DNA of 14,032 nucleotides, from positions 1 to 14,032 of the forward strand of contig JADGJL010000776.1 in NCBI GenBank assembly GCA_027600665.1, written 5' to 3'. Made by a program: the position numbers and the translations under genes. This document shows positions 1-11,600 of the stretch, piece by piece. The notes under the pieces were generated by a model, which searched no databases, was not told the DNA's origin, and was given only the letters and a program-made list of their open reading frames with translations. Position 1 is the first letter of the stretch; each line of letters opens with the position of its first letter. Source of the stretch: Irineochytrium annulatum (taxonomy: Eukaryota > Chytridiomycota > Chytridiomycetes > Chytridiales > Chytridiaceae).

Positions 1-3000
1 GGTGTCGCTATCGTCCTCAAAGCTCCAAACGGACCTGAGATTGACTGCGACAGCAGCGGGGCCATGCGACTCCATACCAACCGCCAACGTCGACGTACTT
101 TTGTGAACATTGGCGTCCCCGTGTGGAAGCACGTCCACCGTCGAGACCGCAAGCATCATTTCCCCAACTTCTGCCTTGACAGCTGAGCTCCCGCTCTCAC
201 TTTCGTCCTCGAAGCTGCAAATGTGCCTGACCTCAAGTGCCGCCCCAGAAGCTTCTTCTACCATTTCGTTCTTTACGGCCATCCTCAACACACCAGCGGC
301 CCCCACCATAGCAACATCATCGAAGCCTGCGCTGCCCGTCATGACCTCCCCACTTGCGGCCTCCTCCACGTCAACCTTAGACACGACCACGCCGTCGCCG
401 ACTTGACTAGTAGCGTCCTCTGTAGGTTCGGCCTCAGATATGCCGCCACCGACCTCCATTTGATGCCGGGCTATGCAAACCTCGACCTTCTTCATCAAAC
501 CCTCCACATGCCCCCTCCTTCCGGCCCGCGCCTTAGCACCATCGTCGTCGGAATCGATTCCTGCGCTGCTCAACATAGCCGTCGCGTCGACAGCCCCCTC
601 CTCGTCGGCTTTGCACTGGGCGATGTCGTACCCGACCTCAGCACCCACATCCTCTGTATACTTGGCCTCAGCAAGGTCGCCTTTGGGCCCCTCTTGAAAC
701 CGGGCCATATCAACCTCGTCTTCCGTCATCAAACTCTTCTCTGGCAGTATCATTCTGGCCAACTCCTCAACAACGACGCCCTTTAACTCAAACCCAGCGC
801 TCTGCACCGAAGCCTCCTCAATGAAAGACCCTTCCTCATCGGCCTTGTACCCGGAGGTGTCGTCCCCTTCCTCTAGTCTCGGGATTGGAACAAGCCCGGC
901 GGTTCCTCCATCATCAGTGACCTCCTCCTGCGGCCATGTCAATCCAATCGCGTCCTCCTTTATGAAAGCCTCCTCAGGCGCCGCCATCCCGTCGGCCTCG
1001 TTGATTTCATCCTCCAGGGTCTGACTGTTATATTGTGTCTCGACCTCGTCCGCGTCATCATTTCCCATCCTCATCGTCGCTTGATCGCTCTCTCGGTCGC
1101 TCTCGTCGTCTCCTTCATCGTCGCTTCCCTCATCCTCGTCCCGAGAGAACATCGGTATCGTCGCCTGAATCACCCCCTCGCCCCCATCCTCCATACCCTT
1201 CACGGCCACGTCACCTGTTATGGGTCCACCCTCTATCTGCAGTGCAGCCCCCCCACCTATTGCCTTCCAAGCGCCAACTTCCCGAAACCCACTCGGCATG
1301 CCCCCGCTCAACGTCCTCGCCATCTCCGCCGCAACTGAAAGCCTCCTCTTCGCCGGCGCCGGCCCCATGTTTGCCACATCCCTTCGCATCGCCTCTGCTC
1401 CCCTCCCGACCGTCGAGCAACCCAACACGAACGCCGCCTTCGCGCCTTCCTTCTCGACGCACTGGAAAACCCCCGGGTGGCGCAACGCTGCGATGAGGTC
1501 CTGCATCTCGCGGATGCAAGAATGCATCCTGAATGCGACGTGGAAGACCAGCGTTCCGGGCTGCTGCTCGATGACGCCCGAGACGCGGTACACGGCCGGC
1601 TCGTCCCCCATCATCCCCGCGCGCGTCGTCAGCAGCGGCCCGGAGTTCGCCCGCCGCAGCAAGAGCCCGGCGCCAACCCGTGTCAGGAGCTCGGAACCTG
1701 TCCGCGACAGGCCCGTCGACGCCCGCGCGAGGGGCACCCGCGATCCGGACCACGCCCGCGTCATCTTCGGCTCACGACCTCCGTCGTCGGACTCGTCCGA
1801 CTCGTCGACATCGATCGTCTTCTCCGGGAGGATCCGAACAAGCAGGCCTTTCTCCTCGGCGTCGAAGCACGTGGCGCAGAACCGTGCGCCGGCGTAGAAG
1901 TGGCAAGCGTGGAGCTGGGTCTCGTCCGGGTCGTCCGTGAGCCAGTCGGCGAGGCTCTCGTGCACAACAATGCGGCCGGCTGCGTGCTCGCGCGCGCCGC
2001 GCTGCGCCTCCTCGCTAGTCAATCTCGGGAACCCATGGCGCCGCGCGTATGACCGGTGAATCGCGGACCAGTAAGAACAAACGTGTATCTTTTGCCGGAA
2101 GTGCCGGGCGACGGCGAACCAAATTTCCTCGTATCCGAGGCATCGGCTCTGAAGGTGGATGAGGTAGCGGGGGGCGGCGGTGTGGGAGGTTTGTGGCTTG
2201 CCGGGAGTGGGGATGTACCTGGCTACGAGCTTGATAATTTCGGCTATGCAAGTGCTCTGAAGGGATTACAGTTAAATTGATGTAGGTGCACGAAAAAACT
2301 ATTTAAAACTCGATAGCTTACTTTTGAAGGAGACGGCGGGCTGTCCGGGCGAGAGTTGATCGCGGTCGTGTCGAGATAAAGACGGTTGAGAAACTTAGGC
2401 TTGCCCGTCGACGTTCTCATTACAGGGCATTCACGAAGCTCTTCCCGCCACCGCGGCTCCGCTCGAAGGTCGCCTAATTTGCATACATCAATAACAGACG
2501 GCGGGCAACGAGCTTGAAAACGAACAAAAGCACCATACCGGTGTACAGCACCCGAGTCGCATTACCCTCGTCCGAATCGCTTTCGAAGAGAAACCTGCCA
2601 CGTTCTTTCATTTGAACTTGCTGGCCAACTGGTCGCCAAACTGACTTACATCGAAGACCCCGGGCAATGGTTGGCGTCCATCATCGTGACTATAATATCT
2701 TTTCCACCCGTTAACACTAGATAAGGCAAGGCTCAGAATGTGCACGGTGAAATGGCGCCAAGAAATATACTGTTTCCTTTACCCTTTGTCGGCTTATCTA
2801 GCTCAAGAACCCTCTACATACGCGGAAGCGTGAAGCATGCTTAAAAGGAGGCCAAGCGTAACGGCACATACCAGCAACGGCGCCAAAGCAGAGTATCGCG
2901 GTGATCCAATCCACGACCGCATGCACTGTGCCCGTCCATCGCCACGTTTCGGCCGCTTGCAGAGCTTCAGCAGGATCCGGCTCGTGATCTCGGAGCAGAA

Positions 3001-3286
3001 TATGGGCTGTTGCGGGACGTCCCTAATGCCGTTCAGGTGATCTACCCAAAATCGATATCAGACGTGTGGAAGCGCGTTCACAACGGAAGCCTGAATGTCA
3101 CATACCAGCGTGGCAGTGAGAGAGAAAATAGGAGTCAACCCCATCTCTTTTCGCGAAGTAGTCGATGGAGATGGAAGGGAACTTGAAGGAACGAGGAACC
3201 CACGCGAATGTCAGCGAAAGCACACAATCTTCCGTTTCCAATCACTTCTGGATCACCTCACTCGGCACCCCGCGAAAGGTCGACAT
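1..3286 (-). CDS. Artemis/SNM1-like DNA-repair nuclease (metallo-beta-lactamase/beta-CASP), partial at 3' end
   Basis: Eight exons read on the minus strand: 3286-3257, 3181-3106, 3041-2872, 2813-2783, 2716-2650, 2594-2539, 2473-2322 and 2256-1. Introns are 55-75 bp and all junctions keep frame. The frame has no stop through base 1, giving 946 codons with the C-terminus outside the window. Seen motifs: SIDYF with Asp17; SHCHADHL with His32, His34, Asp36 and His37 (HxHxDH metal site); ANHCPGS with His119; LYTGDLR with Asp145; LDTT with Asp178 (beta-CASP motif A); QLHAC with His310 (motif B); FRMHSC with His439 (motif C). Family knowledge: such enzymes are zinc-dependent nucleases acting in the nucleus, in end joining or crosslink repair. 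The start at MSTF, the order of motifs and the YEEIWFAVARHF and QLHACHF segments fit Artemis better than Pso2, which usually has a longer N-terminus. Residues 340-410 are an acidic then Ser/Arg-rich insertion between motifs B and C. Beyond about residue 470 the protein is an acidic low-complexity tail. The exon 4 donor (2782) has an alternative a few bases downstream. Confidence 0.88.
100..1040 (-). repeat. In-frame 234-bp (78-residue) degenerate tandem repeats in the tail of the Artemis-like protein
   Basis: The tetrapeptide SAG[F/I] starts at bases 801, 567 and 333 on the minus strand, exactly 234 bp apart (residues 680, 758, 836). Within each unit a Met at position 25, a TED triplet near 55-57 and K-x-D-x-E near 64-68 recur in register. 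For example, LMTEDEVDMARFQ in one unit matches LMKKVEVCIARHQ in the next, and KADEEG matches KVDVEE. KADEEG also occurs before the first SAG, so a decayed unit probably lies upstream (about 802-1035). DNA similarity is visible too: the stretch from 460 resembles that from 694. A second spacing of 192 bp separates two SFED-acidic motifs (near 203 and 11). Outer limits are approximate. Confidence 0.75.
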
Positions 3287-3646
3287 CTGCCCAGAGGAGA
3301 TTCCGAGCGAGTGGGGCGCCCTAGCTCGACGAAGGCGGTGGGCTAGTCCGGGTCGGACACGAGTGGTCGGTGACGATGATTGACGAGACTCAAGCCACCT
3401 TCTGTCTGTTCGATATGTTTTGCTTTCATCTTTGCTAAAAGACCCGACCTTTATGTACTGATATCATCATAAAAAGTACCCAAGTCACCCGAACAACGAA
3501 AAGCCAGAAGACGATGACAATGATTATTAGCTGAATCGATGCCAGAATCTAAACCCCTCGAAATTACAAATTGAAAGAACAAAAGGCGGAAACTAAAGAA
3601 AGCAAAAACAAATCGAAAAGGCCCTTCAAGGTAGTGCGTTGGATGA
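3287..3646. other. Intergenic spacer between SEC61 stop and Artemis-like start
   Basis: The two minus-strand genes are tandem. This 360-bp stretch must hold the SEC61 3' end and the promoter of the nuclease gene. I see no convincing gene, RNA or strong polyadenylation signal in it. Short ORFs here, such as the minus ORF 3451-3672, overlap the SEC61 last exon and look like noise. Confidence 0.5.
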
Positions 3647-5884
<2,238 letters not shown>

Positions 5885-6165
5885 TGATTAGGGACGGGCG
5901 ACAAGAGCTCTCAAATTCCGCGTCGCACTTTTTTGCTCGAGGCGTTGCTGCGACGTGTAAATGCTTCAGCAGGGATCTAAGTATGCGAGATGAAGCCGAA
6001 GGAATAGGAAATCGACTCGTTGTCGTTGGGCCTCGTTGGGCTCTTGGGCAATTGATCGACGGGCCTTGATGGACGCGTCCGAAGCGTGTGAAAGATGTTT
6101 CTCAGGATCATGCGCCATTTTCCTTGGGAAGAAGGACCTGGCTGTAGCACTCAGGGAGCTTAAAC

Positions 6166-6175
6166 TTTTATATAG
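6166..6175 (+). promoter_or_regulatory. TATA-like element
   Basis: TTTTATATAG stands in otherwise mixed sequence, about 60 bp upstream of a consensus donor GTGAGT at 6232. That distance would suit a short noncoding first exon of the plus-strand arrestin-like gene. No transcription start is visible, so this is a weak call. Confidence 0.3.
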
Positions 6176-6811
6176 GTAGGTGGGCTGACCTGCGGGTGGC
6201 CGGCAGATCTACTGGAAGAAAAGGAGCTAAGGTGAGTACTTTTCTGATCAACTTTTGATTGTTTTCTTGCGACCTTGCCTTCGAATTGTGCTCCTTTCCT
6301 GCAATGAGTGTTCAACATCTGCAGTTTGCAGTCGATTGACATCGTCTTGGGCAGGTTTGTGGACATTAGAATTTATTTCCCTCAATAGTTTGCTCACGCT
6401 GAGGTGCTGGTGTGCGCTTTGGGGCTACCTTAAGGTGTTTTGAGCGTTAGGAACGCTTTTGGCGGTTGCTGTCGGGCTCCTAGTGTAGGACTTTTAACAC
6501 ATTTGGACGCTTTCACGCGTCTATAACGTTGTCGAGACGGCCGGCATTGGATTAGCGCGCGTCTGCGGTACTAACAGCAGCTTGTATAGAATGACGGTTT
6601 ACTTAGGGCTGCGCTTGGCAACAACGAGTGCAAAGTGATCGACGATTGCGGTACTTCGCGGATTTCTTGGCGGCAGCACTGAAGAACGTGCTCGAGTCAA
6701 TTGTCTCTGATAGTCAACCTGTCTGATTGTGCTTACACCCACTTTTTGGCACCTTTCTTTTTCACTTAAATGCTAGTTAACTGGTAGGTTTAACTGTGCA
6801 GGGGGTTAGGA

Positions 6812-6908
6812 TTGCGGGCTCAATCTGGTAGTTACCTTCCCAGACACGCTTCTATTCACTAACCGTTGCGTCATGTCTAAGAAGGCGACCAACAGATTGA
6901 GCCCGCAA
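6812..6908. repeat. Perfect 16-bp inverted repeat with 65-bp spacer
   Basis: TTGCGGGCTCAATCTG at 6812-6827 has its exact reverse complement at 6893-6908. As RNA this would form a 16-bp stem, rich in G-C at its centre, with a 65-nt loop. No target-site duplication or transposon end is visible around it. If the arrestin-like mRNA starts upstream, the stem would lie in its 5' leader, about 190-290 nt before the start codon. Confidence 0.85.
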
Positions 6909-6974
6909 AAAAACAATACCCTTTTAACGATATTACTGTTATTATTACCGGGCATGCTTGAAATGAAGGCTTGA
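6873..6974 (+). CDS. Small ORF, 33 aa with one hydrophobic segment (possible uORF)
   Basis: ATG at 6873 opens 33 codons ending in TGA at 6972-6974. The product starts with a basic stretch (MSKKATNR) followed by a Leu-rich segment (TLLTILLLLLPG) that could span or enter a membrane. It overlaps the right arm of the inverted repeat and ends 125 bp before the arrestin-like ATG. It could be an upstream ORF, a microprotein or chance. No homology is known to me. Confidence 0.25.
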   Translation: MSKKATNRLSPQKNNTLLTILLLLLPGMLEMKA

Positions 6975-7099
6975 AATTCAAGTGAGACACACTGGAGGAG
7001 ATCACCGCCTCCCTGCCGCAACCGATCCGCGATCAGCGTCCGTCAACGTTGCATCCCGTCCTCGCCGTCACCTCCTGATTCCAGTCTCGGTCCAGAGGG

Positions 7100-8456
7100 A
7101 TGCCTCGATCCGAGTTCGCAGCGCCGTTGGTTCAGATCAAGTTCGACTATCATGCCTTCCCGATCCCCGTCAGAGACCTGGACGCCGACGCCACTTACCG
7201 CGTCCATCAGAACATACCGCTGGTCTCCCCCTTGTTTGCGGACGAGGCCTCCCGCCAGGAAAAGCAGCACCTGCTCGCCGGAACCCAGCCCGATGTCTTC
7301 AAGCCCCCACAATCGGTGCCAATGCTGACGGATCCACAACGTCAGCCTGACGATCCCCCGCTCCAGGTCGGGCCGATCAATCCGTTCAACGCCATGGGTG
7401 CGCCGCAACAATCGTGCGTGTTTGGTCGCGTCACCTTGAGCCCGGACGTCTTGAAGGAGAAGCCGGGCGAGCCGCTGCTCCAGATCACGCTCGTCGGCCG
7501 CGAGCACGTGGACGTGTTCTCTCGAGACGGCGCCCAGGACTCTATGCACGTCATTTTCGAGCACACCGAGACGATGGCTTGGAAGCCCTTCGTGCCCGGC
7601 CAGACCGTCCCGAACGAGTACGACTTCCGCATCGCTTTGCCGGACTGGCTGCCAGCCTCGGCGTCGCCGACGTGGGGTGCGATCGACTATCGGCTCACGG
7701 CCAAGTTTCTAGTGCCGGAGGGGAAGGAGGAGGTAATGGCGCAGAAGAGGGTCGACATTGTGAGGATGCATCACGACTCTATGCTGGACAGGGCCGGAAC
7801 CATCAGCAAGGGGATGCTGGGGAAGAACGGCGAAATCGAGCTGACAATGAAGGCGCCGAAGGTTGCGGCGATGGACGGGATGGATAAGAAGGGGTCTATG
7901 GGAGGGAGCGCGTTGGATCTGGCGATCGCGCTCAGAGTAGCGTCGCCGGAGGAGGTCGGCAGCATCAGGAGCGTGCGGGTAAACCTTTACGAGATTAGGA
8001 GTTACTCGTAAGCAATTGCTGGTCGCTTTGTCACTCCTTGCTGCAAACGCTAATGTTCCCCCTAGACACATCCAGGTCATCGGCGGCGCGCAGGAAAAGC
8101 GCTCCAAGGACGAGATCATCTCCCTTGGTGACCACCACCTTAGTGCGGCCGACATCAAGTCCTTCTCCGTGAACCCGCCTCAGCCCGTTAACTTCACGTT
8201 GAAATTCGGCGATGCAAGGTCGGACTCGGACATCCCCGTCGTCATGCACCCCCAGTTCAAGGCCCAGAACATGTCGGTCAGGCACGAGATTGGCGTGCGG
8301 GTTGTGTATGCGTCAAAAGCTCACGGGGCACCGGCAAAGGGGGGCATATTCAAGATGTTTTCGTCGGCCGCCGCGATGGGACCGGATGTGACCGTTATGG
8401 GCGGCGTGCCGATCATGATGGTGAGGACCCGGGCGCCGATCAGGATCGGGGAGTAG
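7100..8456 (+). CDS. Arrestin-fold (alpha-arrestin-like) protein
   Basis: Two exons, 7100-8007 and 8066-8456, flank a 58-bp intron (GTAAGC..CCTAG). They give 432 aa ending in TAG. Seen: an N-terminal sandwich with FGRVTL, LLQITLVGREHVDVF, then PNEYDFRIALPDWLP and GAIDYRLTAKF, which is the typical arrestin N-domain pattern (strand pair, proline-rich turn, GxxxYxLxA strand). The C-terminal half has LDLAIALRV, VNLYEIRSYS, a PPQPVNFTL segment and MSVRHEIGVRVVY, as in arrestin C-domains. Family knowledge: alpha-arrestins are cytosolic adaptors, many of which link ubiquitin ligases of the Rsp5 type to membrane cargo. No PPxY motif is present, so a direct Rsp5-adaptor role is doubtful. The ATG at 7100 is the first in this frame after an in-frame TGA near 7076. 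A Vps26-like protein is an alternative with the same fold, but I see no Vps26 signature. Confidence 0.72.
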
Positions 8457-8697
8457 CTTTGGAGGGAAGAAGGACATCTCGTGTCGTTGCTGGTCTCATG
8501 CGTTATTCGTTAATTCATGCTGGCTTTGATTTCGTAGACGCAATGATCATTCTGTTTTCGTGTTGCAAACGGTCTCTTTCTCGTTGCTTTTATGTATCTA
8601 TGCTCTTGAGGAAAATCGACCCGAGGGCGTTCATATGCTGGATCACTCACGCCTTCAGAGACGTTCAGACTTTCTGAACTCGTCAGGAAAGATAATT
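8457..8697. other. Intergenic, arrestin-like 3' end to upstream of next gene
   Basis: 241 bp between the arrestin-like stop and the earliest plausible ATG (8698) of the next plus-strand gene. It holds T-rich stretches (8540-8600) suited to 3' UTR and promoter. No gene or RNA is seen. Confidence 0.45.
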
Positions 8698-11600
8698 ATG
8701 AGCAGTCAGACCGGCATGCCCGCAGCCAAGGCGAGCTTAGCCGCTTCCGACCGCCCTCGCGGCGTCAGTCGCTTCTTTCCTGGGAGCTTCACCGGTGGGT
8801 GGTTGCCGGCAGCTGAGGAGACACCGGGGGATGAGTAGTCGCGCCACAAAGTGGGAGAGGCGGCCAAGTGGCCGGAGCGCTGCATGCGCTGCGAGCTGAT
8901 GCACGAGGGTCGAAGGTTGACTGCCTGGGATGACGGGAAGGTCACGTCGGGGGAAGGTCGCGTCGGGGTGGCGGGACTTGGTCGCGGTGGGCGAAGTCAA
9001 TGATGGCAGATTGACCGTGCCTTTGGACCGACAGTCGAGCCGTTGTTCGAGGTCGCGCCTCACCTGAAGTCGCAAATCAATTTCAGGACGCCGTTGACGC
9101 AGGTTCGCCTCGACTTGGTTGGTTTATTTGACTCTGCGTGTCCTCAATCGTTACTCCTTTCTACAGGCCCAGGTATGAAGAACCTTCGTCTCAATGGTTA
9201 ATGACGACCGTCGGCTTTCAGTATCGCGAGCATCAAAAGGTCTACGACAACATATTTAAGCGATTCGGTGCTGAGGTCATGTAAGCTTCTCTTTTAATAT
9301 CAACAGCTTTCGTTTCACGCCAATCGGGGTAAAGGTACGACGCAAAAACCGACTGTCTGGCCGTCGTCGGGCAGAAGGACTGCGTCACGGCCGCTGCCAA
9401 CGAGCTGGAGCGTCATCTTGAGGACTGGACCCGGAACGCGTACGGCCGGAGCGTCTGGGGCAGCACGTCCCTCGCCTTAGGCTGGGACGCGACCATGCCG
9501 CTCCCGGGAGTGGAAGACCAACCTTGGAAGAAGCCACACGAGGACGACGCCGCGTCGGCCGTAAACGGCAGGCGCGAGCATGGAGATGGGTGGAGGACCC
9601 GCGGGGCACGGCGCGATGATTATGTGGGAGCGTCGAAGGAGATCAGGCTTTGGCAGGGCCTGACGAAGGAGCAGATTCAGACGGCGATGAGGAGGGTCGA
9701 GAAGGAGCAGCGGGTCAAGTGCTCGTTCGCCGCCGGCCGCTCGGTAAGATCCCTTCTTTTGCTTCACGTATTTCGTCTGCTATGAACTGCTACAGAACTG
9801 CGTCATCATCAGGGCGACCGAACCTAACTCGAAAGTTTACGACGCTTGGCGGAACCTCAACGGCTGGTCATATTCGACGCAGATGAAGGCGACGGTATCG
9901 CACGTCGTGTTTGATTCGTTCTCATCATGATCCTTTTTTTAACGCCTTTATCATATGTAAGGGGGAGAGGGATAGAAAGAAGAAGAAGTGGCTCTACAAG
10001 GACGAAGACCAACGGTCAGATGTGGACGGCGTTGTAAGTGGTCATATAAAGAAGACAACAGGCTTATTACTTGACAACTTCATATTAACAGGAGGCACCC
10101 ATCCCAGTGGTCACCGGAGACGACCATTATTTCGATCGGCGTATGCTCGCTATACTGACGCGAGACCCGACTTGGCCGGACTTCATTAATGCCGGGATCA
10201 AGTCGGCGAAGGAAGCCGACCCAAAGAGGGATATTAACATTCACTTCTCGAATGACTACGTGGTTGGTTTCTTACTTCTCTTTCCTTTCCGTCAGGATGC
10301 GGTCCTGACTACGGCTTTGCAAACATAGCATCTTTCAAGCTCAGGAGATTCTAAGGTCTCTTGCGTCTGCGCTCGGATTCACATCACGAAGAAGATAATG
10401 CAACGATGGGTACGTAAGCACCTCCAATTGTTTCCGTCCTTACTCTCACACCCCTTTAGAGGACGCACGAGCTGGGGTACGATGCCACGGATACTGATGC
10501 GGACGACGACGACCCTCCTGCCGGCAAAATCCCCCCCGCGCCCGAAGAGCGATGCATTCCGCCGGTGTACCTTGCCCCCTTTCTCCGCGCAATCGACCGC
10601 CTTGGTGGAACCGTCCACCGGATCGACATCCACTGCCTCCACCCGCTCACCCTCGCCGCGTACCACCTCGGCTTCCCGGACATTCCGCCGGCACTCGACG
10701 TCGCCCGTCGCCACGGTCTCGTCGACGTGTGCGGCAACAGCTCCGTCTCCCTCACTATAAAAGGGCGCTCTTTTCTCAACATCCCAAGCGGTGGTGCGAC
10801 CGATACCATGTGCACTCGCCCCTCCCGCCTGACGGCCCGTCAGCGCGCTCGGCTGCGCGCCGTCTGCTTCGCCGAGCCAAGAGATCGAGTCGCTGTTCGG
10901 GACCTCGCGGCCGTCATGACGCCCATCAAGCGCACGCCCAAATTCGAATGCGCTCGCAGCGTGGCAGACGCGGCCGTCACGAGGGCCGAGTTGATCAGCG
11001 CGGTGAAGGTCGGCGTGGTGCAGCTGGTTAACCGCGGCGAGATGGAGGTGGTTCGATTTTGCCCGGAGGTCGAGCAGCTGCTGATCGAGCGGGACGACGA
11101 CGGGGACTGGGAGACGCAGCTGGAGGAGGAGGCAATGAAGGCGGCAGAGGCGCGCAAGGAGGGCGAGGAGCGGAAGGTGGTGGTCGAGCATGGGGATGTA
11201 TTGGAGAACGAGGAGCGGAGTGAGGGTGCAGGGAGGAGGGGGTTGACGTCGAGGACGTCGACGGTCGCGGCGGATAGCAAGAGGGCGTCGGAGGTTTGCA
11301 GTCGTCGAGACAGGGGCAGCATCGCGAGCGGGACCGCTATCGGCGTCGGCTACGACTCGGCTGGCGGACCGCCGTCAGTCATTGCTAGGTCGGAGACATC
11401 TGTTGTTATAGCGGAGGGGACCCTTGCCGCTGTCTCTTTTGACGGGCCGGAGACTTCCGAGTCGACCGGCAGGTCGCTTGAGATGGTGCCGGTCACTGGC
11501 TCTTCGGATGGAAAGATTTCGAAGATGGTGCCGTTCCACCTCGCCGAGATGCGGGCGATAACGGCGGCCGGCCCGACGTTCTTCGAGTTCCTGCATTACC

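Larger units (their letters stand above)
5885..7099. promoter_or_regulatory. Divergent intergenic region between SEC61 and the arrestin-like gene
   Basis: 1.2 kb with no gene I can support. It must hold the SEC61 promoter (minus) and the arrestin-like promoter (plus). Visible landmarks: a TATA-like TTTTATATAG at 6166-6175; a strong donor-like AAG|GTGAGT at 6232; a good acceptor-like TTAACTGTGCAG ending at 6800; an inverted repeat at 6812-6908; a 33-codon ORF at 6873-6974; and a near-palindrome CTTGAAATTCAAG at 6970-6982. Short ORFs such as 6255-6443 have no family likeness. Confidence 0.5.

Noticed and set aside
1211..1753. Minus-strand ORF of 180 aa
   Set aside because: It is in another frame of the same strand as the nuclease exon. 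Its product is Arg/Gly-rich without motifs, while the frame used carries the beta-CASP motif C region and stays open to base 1.
1035..2052. Plus-strand ORFs 1035-1496, 1220-1897 and 1477-2052 as genes
   Set aside because: They are antisense to the last exon of the Artemis-like gene. Their Ser/Pro/Ala-rich products are what complementary reading of an acidic GC-rich tail gives, and none shows a domain.
6812..6908. Inverted repeat as a MITE or transposon
   Set aside because: No target-site duplication flanks it, it is only 97 bp, and no second copy lies in the window.
7043..8158. Minus-strand ORFs antisense to the arrestin-like gene
   Set aside because: The plus-strand frame has arrestin strand patterns and a clean intron. 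The antisense ORFs are low in structure and broken.
10379..11191. Minus-strand ORF of 270 aa
   Set aside because: It is a shadow of the large exon 10460-11636. The plus frame is longer, spliced in phase at both ends and has domain-like patterns.
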